A stretch of 32,132 bases of DNA from Geosiphon pyriformis (lineage: Eukaryota; Glomeromycota; Glomeromycetes; Archaeosporales; Geosiphonaceae), in NCBI GenBank assembly GCA_016748015.1, contig JAAOMT010000199.1, positions 1 to 32,132 on the forward strand. The letters run 5' to 3'. Shown one piece after another: positions 29,146 through 32,132 of the stretch. Both the position numbers and the translations under genes were made by a program. The notes below the pieces were generated by a model that worked only from the letters and a program-made list of their open reading frames with translations, did no database searches and had not been told where the DNA came from. Positions within the stretch are counted from its first letter, which is position 1. Each line of letters opens with the position of its first letter.

Positions 29146-32132
29146 ATGGCAGAAAAAAAAAATTTAAATAAATGTTTGGGGTCAAAAAAATGGGTCATTA
29201 AATATTATGAAAATAATGAAGCTGTCTTTTCAGATATATATACATAATCAAAAAATATAAGAGATATAGTATTTATGTGAAAGAAAATAAAAATTGTAAA
29301 TAGTAAAAAAACGAAACAATAAGTAATAAATTGACTATTAAATTCTGTATATATTATTATTGTCTAAAAAATAGTGTGTTATTAATTTGAGATGATTGAC
29401 AATTAAAGAAAATTTGCTAATAAATAAATTAGCAGTAATACAGTCAAGAAGTTTTAAATTTTATAGATTAATTCTGGAATAATCCACAAAAAATTCTTGT
29501 AATTTAATTAATGTTCAGCATTATTAGCATAGAGAATTTAATAATACTTTATTGATTAAATACTTCAAATAAAAATCAAAACTAACAGTAGAAACATACT
29601 TTTATAAACACAAGGTTTTAGAATTCATAAAGATTCACACAACTTTACATCGTAGTTTTTTATTAAATTAGATTTAAAATTACGTTTTGCTTTATAATGA
29701 ATGCCAAAAACTTACTCTGTTTATTTGAATCTCTTACCAGTGAATATAATAAAAGTCAATTAGTAAAATGTAAGACCAAAAAAAGTCAAAAATGATGACA
29801 TGTATTAGCTAGTGTTGCAGCAGAAAGAATAACAGAAATAATTAAGTATTTTCCTAAATTAACTATATTACTTGATTCTCTAAACAATTATTTTTTATAC
29901 AAAAGACATTATAATCAAATTGTTGTTAAAAAGTCTTTTATTAAATAAATTAATAAATTAAATGATTCAACTTTTTTAAATTTAGAAAAAACAGAAAAAA
30001 AAACCAAGACTTTCTAATAATAACAAGTTGTTAGAATTAAAAAAAAACTTTTTCTGATTTTGGAGTTCAAGTATTCTTGTCAAATCCAATATATAAAGTT
30101 TATATAAAACGAATACAGAAGCTAGAAGATATCAATTAGCAATAATTATCTGAGAATGCAATATTAAAAAAGCAATTAAATAAAGTATTTAATAATTAAC
30201 AAAGTTATATTAAATCCATAACAGAAATTGCCAAAAGAAAATGATGTAATTTGTATAATGATATAATAAGTTTGAAAAAAAATCATGAACATTTTAGTCT
30301 AGATAGTCTTTTAAAGTATTGTCTTTTAACATGGCTTGTAAAACAAAATTTAGTCATTATAAGATTTATTAAAACTCTTACTCATAATAAAGATAAATAT
30401 CAAAATGAAAAGGAAAAGCTTTTTAAGTGTACTGTAGCAGTTGATGCTATATATGAATCAAAGCATTTAAAATATGTTTTCATTATTAATTTAGCCACTT
30501 TAGCAATCAAATATTCAGTAACAAGATTAAAAATAGTTATTAATATTGATAATTATATTATAAGTTCCAGTTGCTATAAAAGTTTATTAATTGATTAGAA
30601 AGTTTGGCTATAAAACAGTTAAAGCTTTCCAAAGAATTTTTATTGTTAGCCTTTAATAATGAACAAAAAGGTCAAAATAATTACTTAGATCATAGATATA
30701 ATACAATCATATTCAATATTGTTATAAGTTTTGTTGCTTTTAATTATAATCAAATTAATGATATTCAAAATATAGATTCTTGGTTGTATTCTGAACTTCC
30801 TGAAAAAGAATATGAGAAATTATTTTTTTTAACTTCAAGTATAATAAATAAAATTTATAAAGAACTTACTAATTATCTTACTATTATTTTAGAAGAGCTT
30901 TGTGTAAAGAAAAGTCAAAAAACAAATGTAATTAATGAATTAGTACAACATCAAAGCCAAATTGGTTTTCTAAAAAAATGTCCAGCTTGTTAATTATTTA
31001 ACATTGATAATAAGAAGCAAATTTGTTTTATATGCCATAATAAATTACTAACAATTACTGAGATAAATTAATTAAATAAATCAGCTGACATTACTGAAAA
31101 ACCTATTTTTTATTCTTATAAATTTGAAAATACACAATTGTATTCAGAAATTAAGATTTATATACCACAATTATATGTTCTTGATTCAATAACCATAAAC
31201 TTAAATTTAATTGCCAATATTCAAAAAATTTTTAAACATATTGAAGAACTATTTGGCATTAAAGATAGTAACTGCAGATAAATTGTAATAACATGTAATG
31301 AAGTATCTTATTATTATGTACAAACAATTAAAAAAGACTTTCTTTGGCTTATATTGGTTTCGGATGCTCTTTATAAAAAGATAAATATGCTAAAAACATT
31401 TGTTGAACTAAATAAGAATATTAATATAAAATACTTTGCACAATATCAGAAATATTGGAGTAAAAGTCAACTACAGTTTTTTAAAAAATGTTCTGATCAT
31501 TATAAATTATAAGATTTTATATGTAATATATATAGGTATGCAATAGCTTCCAAATTAATGTGGTTATATGTTGTTTTTAAGGAAAATTTATTTGTTGAAG
31601 ATTACTTAAAATAGGCCCAAAATGAAACAAATCTCACATTTAGCTTAAAGTATGAACAAGTTTTTTTTATTTATAAACAATCATTAACTTTTGCACTGAA
31701 ATTTGTTTTAATAAATCTTTATTAAAACTTGTGGCTAAATGAATATTTGCACCAATTTGGTCTGTTCAGCACTATTCTATTTACTAATTAATTGAAATTG
31801 CTGATAAAAAACAATAACTATGATTGAAATTTGAAGTTTGTAAGCTGATTCAAAAAAGAATTGTAATTTTTTAATCTAAACTTTTAAATTAACATCAAAA
31901 CCATGATGCAATACTTGAAAAAATTAACAAAATGCTTAAATCATTGATTCTTTCTATATTTTCACAATGGCATTGAGAAATTATAGTGTATAACTGTATC
32001 AAATTTGAGAGATTATATATTAATCTCTTTAATGTTATTGAATATTCTAAAAGTAAAATATACAGATCTTATACACATTCTAGCTTTATTGCTGAATCAA
32101 ATCAATTTCGAGTTCAGATAAAAAAGACACAA
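29146..32132 (+). pseudogene. large uncharacterised zinc-ribbon protein family member (broken, runs off the window)
   Basis: A coding remnant of about 3 kb with many stops and several frame changes. From the ATG at 29146 the readable pieces are KKWVIKYYENNEAVF, KLRFAL then MPKTYSV, NVRPKKVK, HFSLDSLLKYCLLTWLVKQN, FIKTLTHNKDKYQNEKEKL, VAVDAIYESKHLKYVF, FNNEQKGQNNYLDHRYNT, a zinc ribbon CPAC-x11-CFIC near 30982-31040, ITCNEVSYYY, FLWLILVSDALYKK, NMLKTFVELNKNINIKYFA, FFKKCSDHYKL and FIAESNQFRVQIKK at the window end. Stops near 30595, 31508 and 31610 fall at likely Trp codons. I recall similar large proteins repeated in mycorrhizal fungi, with unknown function. It might belong to a mobile element. 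The 30251 and 30604 open frames are its best-preserved parts. Confidence 0.65.

Overview
The window is a graveyard of degraded, nested retrotransposons ending in one long broken gene of an uncharacterised family. It contains no intact gene, tRNA or rRNA. Eukaryotic Ty3/gypsy LTR elements, a LINE with an RRM-like ORF1, extreme A+T richness and a final gene resembling a large repetitive family I associate with arbuscular mycorrhizal fungi (Rhizophagus/Gigaspora type) suggest a Glomeromycotina genome. That assignment rests on remembered protein similarity, not on a search.

Layout. 1-604: a 113-nt poly-T run and unassigned AT-rich DNA with a 20-bp tandem repeat. 605-6789 (minus): Ty3/gypsy copy 1, with 5' LTR, primer binding site, gag, protease, a Cys-rich domain, a dUTPase-like domain and a truncated reverse transcriptase (RT). 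6790-11695 (plus): copy 2, from the end of protease through Cys-rich domain, dUTPase, RT, RNase H and integrase. Every recognisable domain of copy 2 lies in one reading frame, broken mainly by stop codons. 11744-12268 (plus): a LINE ORF1 fragment. 12269-19409: a composite bounded by two outward-facing LTR starts, containing copy 3 (minus; gag to dUTPase), whose gag is split by two solo LTRs (A, B) in the opposite orientation. 19410-19733 (plus) and 19735-25640 (minus): two LINE pieces in inverted arrangement; the second, nearly complete copy is split in its endonuclease by solo LTR C. About 25735-27858 (minus): gag and 5' LTR of copy 4, almost entirely reduced to A and T. 27859-29145: nothing recognised. 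29146 to the end (plus): the degraded large gene with a zinc ribbon, continuing past the window.

How it fits together. The LTR family encodes Gag, protease, a three-CxxC Cys-rich domain, an acidic Asn/Ser spacer, dUTPase, RT, RNase H and integrase. The dUTPase between protease and RT is the most distinctive feature; its presumed role is to limit uracil incorporation during cDNA synthesis. Comparing copies gives a relative history: a LINE was hit by LTR elements in both orientations, a deletion joined them, and later LTR insertions landed in copy 3 gag and in the LINE endonuclease. Many stops sit where the family has Trp, Gln or Arg, as expected from C-to-T and G-to-A decay, which becomes extreme toward 25-29 kb.
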